A DNA stretch of 8,391 nt from Oscillatoria sp. Prado101. GTDB lineage: Bacteria; Cyanobacteriota; Cyanobacteriia; Cyanobacteriales; Oscillatoriaceae. A model generated the notes under the pieces. It was not told the origin of the DNA. It ran no database searches and was given only the letters and a program-made list of their open reading frames with translations. The stretch spans positions 1-8,391 of the forward strand of contig JALOOK010000172.1 of the NCBI GenBank assembly GCA_025454445.1, given 5' to 3'. The position numbers and the translations under genes were made by a program. This document shows positions 1-6,722 of this stretch, piece after piece; the stretch's first letter is position 1; each line of letters begins with the position of its first letter.

Positions 1-147
1 CTTCAGCATTGCGGGGAAGTGCAAGTGCTGCAAATCGTGCCGGTACAGGTTGCCAAAGTTGTGCTTGATCTGGCGGTGTTCGATGAAGGCGAGGATGCCA
101 ATATTGAACCCCACCTCAAAGAGCCGGCCTAAATTTTCTACTATCAT
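1..147 (-). CDS. Unrecognised protein, N-terminal 49 codons only
   Basis: This open frame runs off the left edge, so only the N-terminus is visible. It reads MIVENLGRLFEVGFNIGILA and then a His-rich stretch (IEHRQIKHNFGNLYRHDLQH). The ATG at 147 is very likely the real start, because an in-frame TAA lies two codons upstream (151-153) and no other start codon fits between. The nearest purine-rich stretch, AGGA, is well upstream and makes a weak ribosome binding site. The first 20 residues are mildly amphipathic and too polar for a clear signal peptide. The gene lies on the same strand as, and 169 bases downstream of, the 1003-residue gene, but repeats fill the gap, so co-transcription is uncertain. 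I do not recognise the family. Confidence 0.6.
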   Translation of the reverse strand, partial: MIVENLGRLFEVGFNIGILAFIEHRQIKHNFGNLYRHDLQHLHFPAMLK

Positions 148-195
148 GTTTTACTGCTATTTTCCTATCATTTACCGGGAATCTTCCCGTTTGCA

Positions 196-258
196 GTAGG
201 GGCGGGTTTATAAATATCCTCTAAAACTCAGAGACATTTCTCGTGAACCCGCCCCTAC
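196..258. repeat. Palindromic intergenic repeat with GTAGGGGCGGG arms
   Basis: The left arm GTAGGGGCGGGTTTA (196-210) and right arm TGAACCCGCCCCTAC (244-258) are inverted and match at 14 of 15 bases. Inside them, AAAT/ATTT (212-215, 236-239) and CTCT/AGAG (219-222, 230-233) also pair, so the whole 63 bases can fold into one imperfect hairpin. The flanks are related too: TTGC occurs just outside the left arm, and GCAA just outside the right arm is its reverse complement. Arms of this kind recall dispersed, probably non-autonomous repeats in filamentous cyanobacterial genomes. That comparison is from memory; copy number was not checked. Confidence 0.75.
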
Positions 259-268
259 GCAATCCTTC

Positions 269-287
269 CCCCCTCCCGCAGAGGGGG
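269..287. repeat. Short hairpin CCCCCTC / GAGGGGG
   Basis: A perfect 7-base stem, CCCCCTC (269-275) and GAGGGGG (281-287), closes a 5-base loop. It sits downstream of the stop codon of the 1003-residue gene on the minus strand and abuts the larger palindrome at 196-258. No T-run follows on either strand, so it is not a standard intrinsic terminator. It may still slow or end transcription, or simply be another intergenic repeat. Confidence 0.5.
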
Positions 288-288
288 T

Positions 289-310
289 TAGGGCTAAAGC
301 CCTACTACGA
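289..310. repeat. TAGGGCT-AA-AGCCCTA hairpin with CTACGA tail
   Basis: TAGGGCT (289-295) and AGCCCTA (298-304) form a perfect 7-base inverted repeat around AA, followed by CTACGA. It ends a few bases from the stop codon (317-319) of the minus-strand 1003-residue gene. The longer form of this sequence resembles a repeat seen between genes in filamentous cyanobacteria (from memory). Its position would let it protect the 3' end of the transcript or end it, but no U-run supports a classical terminator. Confidence 0.55.
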
Positions 311-316
311 ACCTTT

Positions 317-3300
317 TTACCTAGCTCCCTCCTCTATCAGTGCTTTCTTCACCTCGGTCATAAAGGCCAAAGCGTTAAACTCAATCTCCCCTCTCATGTG
401 GTTAAAGATAGACAGCTTCCCAAACGAATCATCCCCGATGATATTCTCGTAAGGGTCGAGTTTTAAACTGATGTTGCTGTTTCTCTCAAACCGGGAAAAG
501 TGAAACAGCGTCAGGTATTGCAGCAAGTCAGCTTTCAGGGGAGTGTCCTCCAGCAATCCCCGCCGGATGTCCATGTCATCAAGAATGCCTTCATAGATAT
601 TCACCAGTGTGGCGTAAGAAACAACCCCGTTGTAAAAGCGCTCCTCCTTGTTCCCTACCGTAATCCCATTAAACAGGTTGAAAAAAACCACAGCTTGCTG
701 CTGGGGATCGCTGGACAAACTTGTGAGCTGCTCGGTGTTTGAGACATACAAGGAGATCACACCCGGATCTTTTAGCTTGCGGACATAGTATTTATCAAAA
801 AACACCGGGTATATCTTAATGTCCTCACGCTCTCCCTTCAACTCCCTGATTAGTTTGGGCGACATAAAATACAGTTCCTCTTCCCCCTGACTCCGGGTGA
901 TGTGCAGGGTGCTGGAATAGGGAGCTTGCGCGATATATAAAAAGTGCCGGTATCCCTCCCGATAAAGATTGTCCACCGTATTGATCAGCACCGGCGCTTC
1001 GCGATAGATCCGCCAATTTCGGTCATTGTCAGAGAAAGTCTTGAGAATCTCCAGCCGAACCGTACCGTCCGCTTGGCGCGTGACGCTCACCACTTCTCCC
1101 AGCAAATTGGAAATGCGCCTGTTCCGGTTCCCGCTCCCTGTCCTAGCGTCGCTCTCCACGCTGGATACTATAATAATAGCAAGTTTTTCTAGCGTTGGGC
1201 ACTGCTCGACAAAGCGAAACTTTTTGGGAAGCACAGAGTACAGGGAACTCAGCCCATTACCAAGAGTAAAACTGCTCAGTTTCTTCACCCGGAAACCCTG
1301 GGAACTAGACCGGCATTTCTCATTCAGCAGGTGGGACAGCCCTTTAGAAAGGTTTGCCAGAAACTTCTCAACCGGGAAAGGATTGTTGTCGTCGCCCTCG
1401 TGCAACCGCAGCATTGGGACAAATAAATTGTCCGGGGCATTTTCCAGCAGGAGGTTCAGGCATATAAGCGCCAGAACCACCCAGGTGAACTGGTACACAA
1501 AAGCCTGACTCGTGTCCAACCGATTCTGGTTATTATCGTTTAGGCGGGTGTTATCGTAGGGAAACAGGACTAACTTGTTATGCTGCAAATTATTGGTGTA
1601 TTCTTTCCAACAAGCCTCTTGCTTGGGAACCCAAGCCACCGCCAGCGCACTTATCCCTTTTATATCATATTCCCAGCTGAACTTTTCCCGCTGTTCCGCC
1701 GGAAAATAGCGGATATCTTCTATCGTAATGCTAGCCGGCAACTGGCAGAGAGCGTCTTCATCCACATGCGCCCCACCAATCGAGATATATCTCAGGCATT
1801 CCCTGGGATTGCGCCCCAATACCTCCCCAAAGAAAGCCCCGTTAATCATGCTGTCGATGTCCCGGTTCAGGATGCCTTTCCTCACCGCAATTTGGATGGG
1901 ATAGTTTCGGGTCGGCAAAATCGTCTGTCTGTCCAGAAACTTTCTCAGCAATTCCCTCAGCAGGCTTATCTTGTCGCGCACATTATAATCATTGAAGCCT
2001 CGCACCATCCCCCGAAATAGTTTCTTTTTCGCCTCCTCATTATCCCCCTGCAGCACCGGCAAAACTTTTTCAAAGCCGGCGATGGGGTCGTACTCCAGCT
2101 CGGATTCGGGACTGTAATTGGGGGCTAAAGGATTGCTGCGAGAAGCAAATACAAAAAAGTACAAAAACACTCGCCTCAACACCCGTCTAGCAAAGCTTTC
2201 CTGCTTGGCAGAGTCCGCGATTTCCTCCTTATGCTTCTTGCTGTCTGGATTGATGATATCTAGATTGTAGTCAAAGACTTCATCACCACCCAGCGCTTGC
2301 ACCTTGCCGGCTAACTTTAATTTTAGGCCAAAAACAAACTGAATCTCTCCCCCGCTCCTGTCCGTATTTTCTCCCAAATACCCGCCTACAATAGGAATAA
2401 TAGGAAGAGCGTCCAGAGCTTCAGCGCGGGAAAACGCATCTTTATAGTTAACCGTCACCCCAGCGTAGTTCACTTCGTAATGGCCATCCGGTCTGTCAGT
2501 GCTGATATACTCTTCTATCAGCCTCAGACGCCGAATTAAATCTCGCAGATAGATAAGTCCAGTGGTGTCTTGCGTCTCGATGCTGTCTCGCAGATACTCC
2601 AAATAAGTAATTTTCGCTTCCTTCTTCAGCTTCCCCAGGGTTTCTCTATCGACAATTTCCTGCAGCCGGTAAAAGTCAGAAAATTCGTCGATCTGCAGAC
2701 GGTCGAGAGCACTATACAAATCTGACTTGTCCTCTTCGCTTTCCCAAGGCACCTCTTGCTCAATATAATTTTCCAATCCCCGCCTGAGATTGTCTTGAAA
2801 CTCATTGATATTGCGCACCGCAATCGTGAGTTTGTGGAATTTCAGCAGGGACTCACCCCCGGGCCGGTCGAATTCTAGACTGAGTTTCTGTTTCACTAGG
2901 TTATCATACCGCTTGTTAAAGTCGTAGGCAAAACCTAACTGACCTCGGTTTCCCGGAAAAGATTGCAGAGCGCGCGTTATTAAACTGGCAACCAACTCCT
3001 GAATAGAGCCGATTTCTCCCAGTGCGGATTCTAGATTCTCCCTCAAACACTCTCTTATCTCCCGCACCTTACCAGGAAATACTTCTCGGAAACCCCGGCT
3101 AAAGTTGACACTGGCGGAGCGAACACCTTGGGAAGACTCCAGGGGATTCTGCACCTGCGCCGAAGTCGCAAGAGAGGCAGCTATTTTATCAATATCGATC
3201 AGCAAACGGCAGCGATCTCCCGATATCCTGAACGGATTCTCACTCCGCAAAGCCTTTAAAATCTTTTCCAGCAAATCGCTGTAGTTCACGGGGACTAAAT

Positions 3301-3328
3301 CGCCGTCCCCCTGCTGTAAGATGTTCAC
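317..3328 (-). CDS. Large unrecognised protein, 1003 residues, downstream of yciI
   Basis: I do not recognise this family. The start is GTG at 3328, supported by GGAGGGG six bases upstream. The N-terminal half is mostly helical and highly charged, with many Leu/Arg/Glu stretches (about residues 85-120, 175-275, 430-470). Residues 308-316 (LPIIPIVGG) and 328-360 look like beta strands. Two hydrophobic stretches, about 386-395 (RVFLYFFVFA) and 613-628 (QFTWVVLALICLNLLL), could be buried helices; they are short, have no signal peptide before them, and do not prove a membrane protein. From about 712 on, strand and helix alternate: KLAIIIVSS, LLGEVVSVT, HFLYIAQAP, IKIYPVFFD, VISLYVSN. This suggests a globular alpha/beta domain, possibly an enzyme. 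No Walker, HNH, PD-(D/E)XK, TIR or protease motif is evident. It probably shares a transcript with yciI, 13 bases upstream. Confidence 0.85.
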   Translation of the reverse strand: MNILQQGDGDLVPVNYSDLLEKILKALRSENPFRISGDRCRLLIDIDKIAASLATSAQVQNPLESSQGVRSASVNFSRGFREVFPGKVREIRECLRENLESALGEIGSIQELVASLITRALQSFPGNRGQLGFAYDFNKRYDNLVKQKLSLEFDRPGGESLLKFHKLTIAVRNINEFQDNLRRGLENYIEQEVPWESEEDKSDLYSALDRLQIDEFSDFYRLQEIVDRETLGKLKKEAKITYLEYLRDSIETQDTTGLIYLRDLIRRLRLIEEYISTDRPDGHYEVNYAGVTVNYKDAFSRAEALDALPIIPIVGGYLGENTDRSGGEIQFVFGLKLKLAGKVQALGGDEVFDYNLDIINPDSKKHKEEIADSAKQESFARRVLRRVFLYFFVFASRSNPLAPNYSPESELEYDPIAGFEKVLPVLQGDNEEAKKKLFRGMVRGFNDYNVRDKISLLRELLRKFLDRQTILPTRNYPIQIAVRKGILNRDIDSMINGAFFGEVLGRNPRECLRYISIGGAHVDEDALCQLPASITIEDIRYFPAEQREKFSWEYDIKGISALAVAWVPKQEACWKEYTNNLQHNKLVLFPYDNTRLNDNNQNRLDTSQAFVYQFTWVVLALICLNLLLENAPDNLFVPMLRLHEGDDNNPFPVEKFLANLSKGLSHLLNEKCRSSSQGFRVKKLSSFTLGNGLSSLYSVLPKKFRFVEQCPTLEKLAIIIVSSVESDARTGSGNRNRRISNLLGEVVSVTRQADGTVRLEILKTFSDNDRNWRIYREAPVLINTVDNLYREGYRHFLYIAQAPYSSTLHITRSQGEEELYFMSPKLIRELKGEREDIKIYPVFFDKYYVRKLKDPGVISLYVSNTEQLTSLSSDPQQQAVVFFNLFNGITVGNKEERFYNGVVSYATLVNIYEGILDDMDIRRGLLEDTPLKADLLQYLTLFHFSRFERNSNISLKLDPYENIIGDDSFGKLSIFNHMRGEIEFNALAFMTEVKKALIEEGAR

Positions 3329-3334
3329 CCCGTT

Positions 3335-3341
3335 CCCCTCC
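3335..3341 (-). promoter_or_regulatory. Strong ribosome binding site deciding a GTG start
   Basis: Read on the minus strand, GGAGGGG lies directly after the yciI stop codon TGA (3342-3344) and six bases before the GTG at 3328. It picks out GTG rather than a later ATG as the start of the 1003-residue protein. It also implies that ribosomes finishing yciI could reload here, which is translational coupling (inference). Confidence 0.8.
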
Positions 3342-3611
3342 TCAGAACACTTGAATCCACTCTTTCACATCGTACTCCGTCCAGATGCCGTTTTGCCAGT
3401 ACGGATCTGCCTCAACCAGCTGGCGCACCGCCGCTTCATCTTCCGCCTCGTAGATGCCAAACACCTTGGTGACATCCTTAGTCGGGCCAACAGTAATCAG
3501 CACACCGGCCTCTTTTAGCTTCCTCAGTCCATCCAAGTGAGCTTGCCGGAAAGGCTCCCGCTTTTCCAGCACATTCTCACAGTAACTTCCCCACATCACA
3601 TACTTAGGCAT
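3342..3611 (-). CDS. YciI family protein, 89 residues
   Basis: YciI proteins are small ferredoxin-like alpha+beta folds of about 90-100 residues, related to the dimeric alpha/beta-barrel superfamily. Most have no known reaction, and a conserved His-Asp pair has been proposed as an active site. Here the start MPKYVMWGSY, the central AHLDGLRKLKEAG (His at residue 25) and the end ADPYWQNGIWTEYDVKEW fit the family. The GxxxxDVTKVFGIYEAEDEAA strand and the length match as well. The ATG at 3611 gives the usual N-terminus, although no good ribosome binding site precedes it. The gene is the first of a tight pair, with the 1003-residue gene starting 13 bases after its stop. The family is confident; the substrate is unknown. 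Confidence 0.92.
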   Translation of the reverse strand: MPKYVMWGSYCENVLEKREPFRQAHLDGLRKLKEAGVLITVGPTKDVTKVFGIYEAEDEAAVRQLVEADPYWQNGIWTEYDVKEWIQVF

Positions 3612-3846
3612 ACTTAATACAAATTTTAGATTTACCCTAGCGGGGGCGTCTGGAATTGCCGCCGATACTATCCTACCACACCCTCACCTGCCTGAAGTTA
3701 GGCTTCCAGCAGATTTAACAAAAATTTACACAATTCTCTACCTAGCAACACCCAGCCTCCTAGCGCCGATAATTATAGAGGAAGCCGAGCCTCTCAGAAA
3801 GTATTCAGAAAATAATTATCAAGCCCCGTAGGCGGTCAAGCGCCAC
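3612..3846. other. Spacer between pheT and yciI, upstream of yciI
   Basis: I see no gene here. On the minus strand this is the leader of the yciI transcript. It holds AT-rich stretches that could carry a promoter, such as TTGTGTAAATTTTTGTTAAAT (3709-3729 region) and a TATAATTAT (3770s), but no convincing -35/-10 pair could be chosen. A small GGCG-N6-CGCC inverted repeat lies at 3832-3845. Confidence 0.4.
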
Positions 3847-3902
3847 GCAGATAAACGCCGATAAATCCGCAAGGATCAGCGTTTATCAGCGTTTATCAGC
3901 GG
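3847..3902. repeat. Imperfect hairpin with tandem ATCAGCGTTT units
   Basis: The right part is a tandem repeat: ATCAGCGTTT at 3875-3884 and 3885-3894, then ATCAGCGG at 3895-3902. The left arm GCAGATAAACGCCGATAAA (3847-3865) is the inverted complement of 3882-3900, matching at 17 of 19 bases across a 16-base loop. It begins eight bases past the pheT stop codon on the minus strand, so it would form a stem in the 3' end of the pheT transcript and may stabilise or end it. No U-run follows. Repeats of the type GATAAACGC/GCGTTTATC are, from memory, common between cyanobacterial genes. Confidence 0.75.
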
Positions 3903-3910
3903 TTTACTTT

Positions 3911-6340
3911 CTAACTTCTCAAACTAACATCAAACTGCTTAACCAGAGCCTCCCGAACCTTTTGGTGAACCGGCTCAACATCAGAATCAGTCAGCGTCCG
4001 ATCTCCCACCCGGTAAACCAGCCGGAACGCCAAACTCCGCTGACCCGAAGGCACATGCTCCCCGCGATACTCATCAAACACCTCAACCGACTCCAGCAGC
4101 GAACCGGCAGCCTTAATAATTGCCCCCTCAAATTCCGCCACAGACACCCCAACCGGCGCGAAAAACGCAATATCCCGACCAGAAGCAGGGTAACTCGAAT
4201 AAGCGCGGAACCGGCGTCCCAGCGCCTCCTCACCCACAGCAGCCAAAAGCACCGCCAAATCCAGCTGGAACACATAAACCGCATCTGGCAAATCCCGCTC
4301 TTGGCGCAGCCCCGGATGCAGCTGGCCAAAAATACCCAGTCGGCGATTCCCCACCCACATAGACGCCGTGCGCCCGGGGTGTAAACGCTCCTCAGAACTC
4401 TCCTGTTTCCACTCCACCGGCACACCGAAGCGCCCAAACACACCTTCCAGCACACCCTTCGCCTCAAACCAGCTCAGCGCCTGCTCGCCACCGCCGCGCA
4501 CCCACCGGCCCACTTGCGGATCGCCCCCAATAACGCCCGCCAGCGCCGAAGCTTCCTTCAAAACATCCCCGTCCTTCCAGAAAATGCGGCCAATTTCAAA
4601 CCCATTCAGAGCGCCATTTCCTTGCTGCAAATTGTACTGGAAAGCATCAATCAGCCCCGACAGCATCTCAGTCCGCAGCCCCGAATATTCCACAAACAGA
4701 GGATTAGCCAGCGCCACCTGATTTTCCGCCACCGGCTTCACCAGCGAGTAGTGCATCAGTTCCGTCAAACCGGCAGCCCGGAAAGCCGAGCGCAGCTCCC
4801 GAGTCAGCTGCTCTTCCACCGGCAAACAGCCCAACATTGCACTTCCCGGAAGCGTCTCGCAGAAATTATCATAGCCGTACAAACGGGCAATTTCCTCAAT
4901 CAAATCGATTTCCCGCTCCAAATCCCGATAGCGATAAGCCGGCACATTCACCGTCCAAACCCGCTCCTGCGCCCGCTCCACAGAGCAACCCAGCGCCGTC
5001 AGAATCCGCTCCATTTCATCCGGTTGCAACTCCCCAATTGCATCTCCCCGCTTCACCTTTCCCAAAATCTGATTAACTCGGTCAAGGCGCAACTCCACAG
5101 AGCGAGTGAAACTAACAGATCCCGTGCGCGAAATCGCCTGAGACACCGGCACCCCCCCAGCCAATTCAGCAATCAACTTCATAGCTCGCCCGCAAGCCAC
5201 CGGCAATTCCGCCTGATTCACCCCCCGCTCATAGCGAGTCGAAGACTCAGATCGCAAACCCTGACTGCGAGAAGACCGGCGAATCGCCGCCCCCTCAAAA
5301 ATCGCCGCTTCCAGCACCAAAGAAACCGTCCCGTCATGGACTTCTGTTTCCTCACCGCCCATAACGCCCGCCAGAGCCACCGGCAAATCATTCGCCACAA
5401 TCAGCAGATTTTGTTCTTGCAGCGCCCGCACCTGACCATCCAGAGTTTTCAGAGATTCTCCAGCTTTAGCATAGCGCACGCCAATTGTCAAACTCTCGCT
5501 GCCCGTAACAGTTTGCAAGCGCTCCCGGTCAAAAGCGTGCAGGGGCTGCCCCCACTCCAGCAAAATATAATTAGTGACATCCACCACATTATTAATCGGG
5601 CGAATCCCAGCAGCTTGCAGCCGGCGCTGCAACCACTCTGGAGACGGGCCAATTTTCACCCCTTCAATCGCCGTACCGATATAAATCGGGCACGATTGCA
5701 GAGAATTGTCAACCCTCAAATTTGAACTTTCAGACAGAGTTTTCCCCAGATCGCCCGCTTCCGGGAGACGCACAGTTGCCCCCGTCAGCGCCGCCACTTC
5801 CCGCGCCACCCCCACCATACTGAGAGCGTCAGCACGATTTGCCGTTGCTGTCAAGTCCAGAATCACATCATCCAGACCCAGCAGAGGGCGGACATCGCTC
5901 CCCAATTGCGGGTTTTCCAGCTCAAAAATGTGAATGCCGGCAGACTCCTTACTCAAACCGAGTTCAGCCAGAGAGCAAATCATCCCTGCCGAAGGCACCC
6001 CGCGCAGTTTAGCCGGTTTAATTTTCAAATCCACATTAGGCAGATAAGTGCCAACAGTCGCCACAGCCACATAGATATCAGCCCGAGCGTTAGGCCCGCC
6101 GCAGACAATATTGAGCGGCTCGCCCCCCGAGCCAATATCAACCCCGCACACCCGCAGCTTGTCCGCATTCGGGTGTTGGGCGCAGCTGATCACCTTCCCA
6201 AGCACCACACCATCAGCCCAAGTGCGCCGGTCTTCAATATCTTCCACCTCAAACCCAGCCATTGTTAGCGTTTCCGCCAACTCTTCCGGGCTCATCGTAA
6301 TGTCTACCAGTTCCCGCAGCCAATTCAGAGAGATGCGCAT
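3911..6340 (-). CDS. pheT: Phenylalanyl-tRNA synthetase beta chain
   Basis: PheT is the beta chain of the cytosolic alpha2beta2 enzyme that charges tRNA-Phe; it binds the tRNA and removes wrongly attached tyrosine, while PheS carries the aminoacylation site. At 809 residues it is full length. It starts with the typical MRISLNWLRELVD. Next come an OB-type tRNA-binding domain (about 39-152), the B3/B4 editing domain (about 215-378) with QPLHAFD (His268) and GVMGGEETEV (Glu330), and a B5 domain (about 410-485). A core domain follows with LIEEIARLYGYD (481-491), then a C-terminal FDX-ACB anticodon-binding domain (about 713-808; YPASGRDIAF). His268 and Glu330 correspond to known editing residues, so editing looks intact. 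The ATG at 6340 is fixed by a TAA immediately upstream in frame. pheS is not in the window; separate pheS and pheT is usual in cyanobacteria (from memory). Confidence 0.98.
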   Translation of the reverse strand: MRISLNWLRELVDITMSPEELAETLTMAGFEVEDIEDRRTWADGVVLGKVISCAQHPNADKLRVCGVDIGSGGEPLNIVCGGPNARADIYVAVATVGTYLPNVDLKIKPAKLRGVPSAGMICSLAELGLSKESAGIHIFELENPQLGSDVRPLLGLDDVILDLTATANRADALSMVGVAREVAALTGATVRLPEAGDLGKTLSESSNLRVDNSLQSCPIYIGTAIEGVKIGPSPEWLQRRLQAAGIRPINNVVDVTNYILLEWGQPLHAFDRERLQTVTGSESLTIGVRYAKAGESLKTLDGQVRALQEQNLLIVANDLPVALAGVMGGEETEVHDGTVSLVLEAAIFEGAAIRRSSRSQGLRSESSTRYERGVNQAELPVACGRAMKLIAELAGGVPVSQAISRTGSVSFTRSVELRLDRVNQILGKVKRGDAIGELQPDEMERILTALGCSVERAQERVWTVNVPAYRYRDLEREIDLIEEIARLYGYDNFCETLPGSAMLGCLPVEEQLTRELRSAFRAAGLTELMHYSLVKPVAENQVALANPLFVEYSGLRTEMLSGLIDAFQYNLQQGNGALNGFEIGRIFWKDGDVLKEASALAGVIGGDPQVGRWVRGGGEQALSWFEAKGVLEGVFGRFGVPVEWKQESSEERLHPGRTASMWVGNRRLGIFGQLHPGLRQERDLPDAVYVFQLDLAVLLAAVGEEALGRRFRAYSSYPASGRDIAFFAPVGVSVAEFEGAIIKAAGSLLESVEVFDEYRGEHVPSGQRSLAFRLVYRVGDRTLTDSDVEPVHQKVREALVKQFDVSLRS

Positions 6341-6391
6341 TTACAGAAAAGCCTTTACCTATATCAGCCTCAATCATTTTACCATTACCGC

Positions 6392-6429
6392 TTTTTTTTT
6401 TACCGCCAAGACGCGCCCGTGCGCCAAGA
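6392..6429. repeat. T-run followed by two CGCCAAGA units
   Basis: Ten T residues (6392-6401) lead into ACCGCCAAGACGC, and CGCCAAGA occurs at 6404-6411 and again at 6422-6429, 18 bases apart. The arrangement resembles a degenerate copy of the ACCGCCAAGACGCCAAG repeat found between genes in cyanobacteria (from memory). It lies 51-88 bases upstream of the pheT start, so it may fall in the pheT leader or near its promoter. Confidence 0.45.
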
Positions 6430-6621
6430 GAATAGAGATGGGTTTCACGAATAATTAAGTGCGCGATTTAAACTACTAATTTGCATAGATATTATTCGAT
6501 ATACCCCTTTTTTGAGGTTCTGCTAATTCTCCCCAATTCCCAGAGATTGCCAGCCGGCAGGCGCTTGCCAGCACCAGACCCCGCACAGCCCGGTTTTCCC
6601 CCCAGCATCCAACACCCCAAC

Positions 6622-6639
6622 ATTCACGATAAAGTGGAT
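6622..6639. promoter_or_regulatory. Imperfect dyad next to the candidate kinase promoter
   Basis: ATTCAC (6622-6627) and GTGGAT (6634-6639) form an inverted repeat with five of six positions matching around GATAAA. It ends one base before the candidate -35 element. That is a plausible operator position, but a match this short can arise by chance. Confidence 0.2.
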
Positions 6640-6640
6640 A

Positions 6641-6669
6641 GTGACCAACCAGAAAAAACCTGCTAGATT
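6641..6669 (+). promoter_or_regulatory. Candidate extended -10 promoter for the kinase gene
   Basis: GTGACC (6641-6646, four of six matches to TTGACA) is separated by 17 bases from TAGATT (6664-6669, four of six matches to TATAAT). A TGC directly before the -10 gives the TGn of an extended -10. The spacing is ideal but the elements are weak. The start codon is 54 bases downstream of the -10. Only experiment can confirm it. Confidence 0.3.
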
Positions 6670-6680
6670 GTGGCATATAT

Positions 6681-6704
6681 CTGCTGCCGGTTGTGCTGCT
6701 GCCG
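6681..6704 (+). repeat. CTGCTGCCG direct repeat in the kinase leader
   Basis: CTGCTGCCG occurs at 6681-6689 and again at 6696-6704, a 15-base period. The pair lies between the candidate promoter and the start codon, so it would fall in the 5' untranslated leader. It could be a protein binding site or chance. Confidence 0.4.
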
Positions 6705-6722
6705 ATCTAACCGAGAAATCTC

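Larger units (their letters stand above)
6341..6722. other. Divergent spacer between pheT and the kinase gene
   Basis: No convincing gene lies in these 382 bases; short open frames on both strands have no coding character. It must hold the promoters of both pheT (minus) and the kinase (plus). Visible items are a run of ten T at 6392-6401, a CGCCAAGA pair at 6404-6429 and a TTGCCAGC pair at 6547-6554 and 6565-6572. Just upstream of the kinase there is an imperfect dyad at 6622-6639, a candidate extended -10 promoter at 6641-6669, and a CTGCTGCCG pair at 6681-6704. Confidence 0.6.

Noticed and set aside
269..304. Intrinsic terminator of the 1003-residue gene
   Set aside because: The hairpins are good but no T-run follows on the minus strand, so they are listed as repeats only.
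712..1200. Naming the C-terminal part of the large protein an Argonaute/PIWI domain
   Set aside because: The strand pattern is loosely similar, but the catalytic DEDX set and other PIWI landmarks could not be placed.
1026..1508. 160-codon plus-strand frame inside the 1003-residue gene
   Set aside because: Antisense to a longer frame that has a strong ribosome binding site; the product has no recognisable domain.
3847..3902. Possible CRISPR-like array
   Set aside because: The units are about 10 bases long and contiguous, with no spacers.
4514..5725. 403-codon open frame on the plus strand inside pheT
   Set aside because: It lies wholly antisense to a clear pheT, and its product is an unstructured mix of Arg, His, Gln, Pro and Asn with no domain. 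This is the usual shadow of a GC-rich gene with few stop codons on the other strand.
6476..6676. 66-codon minus-strand frame and an overlapping plus-strand frame in the divergent spacer
   Set aside because: The products have no family resemblance, no ribosome binding site is evident, and they overlap the likely kinase promoter.
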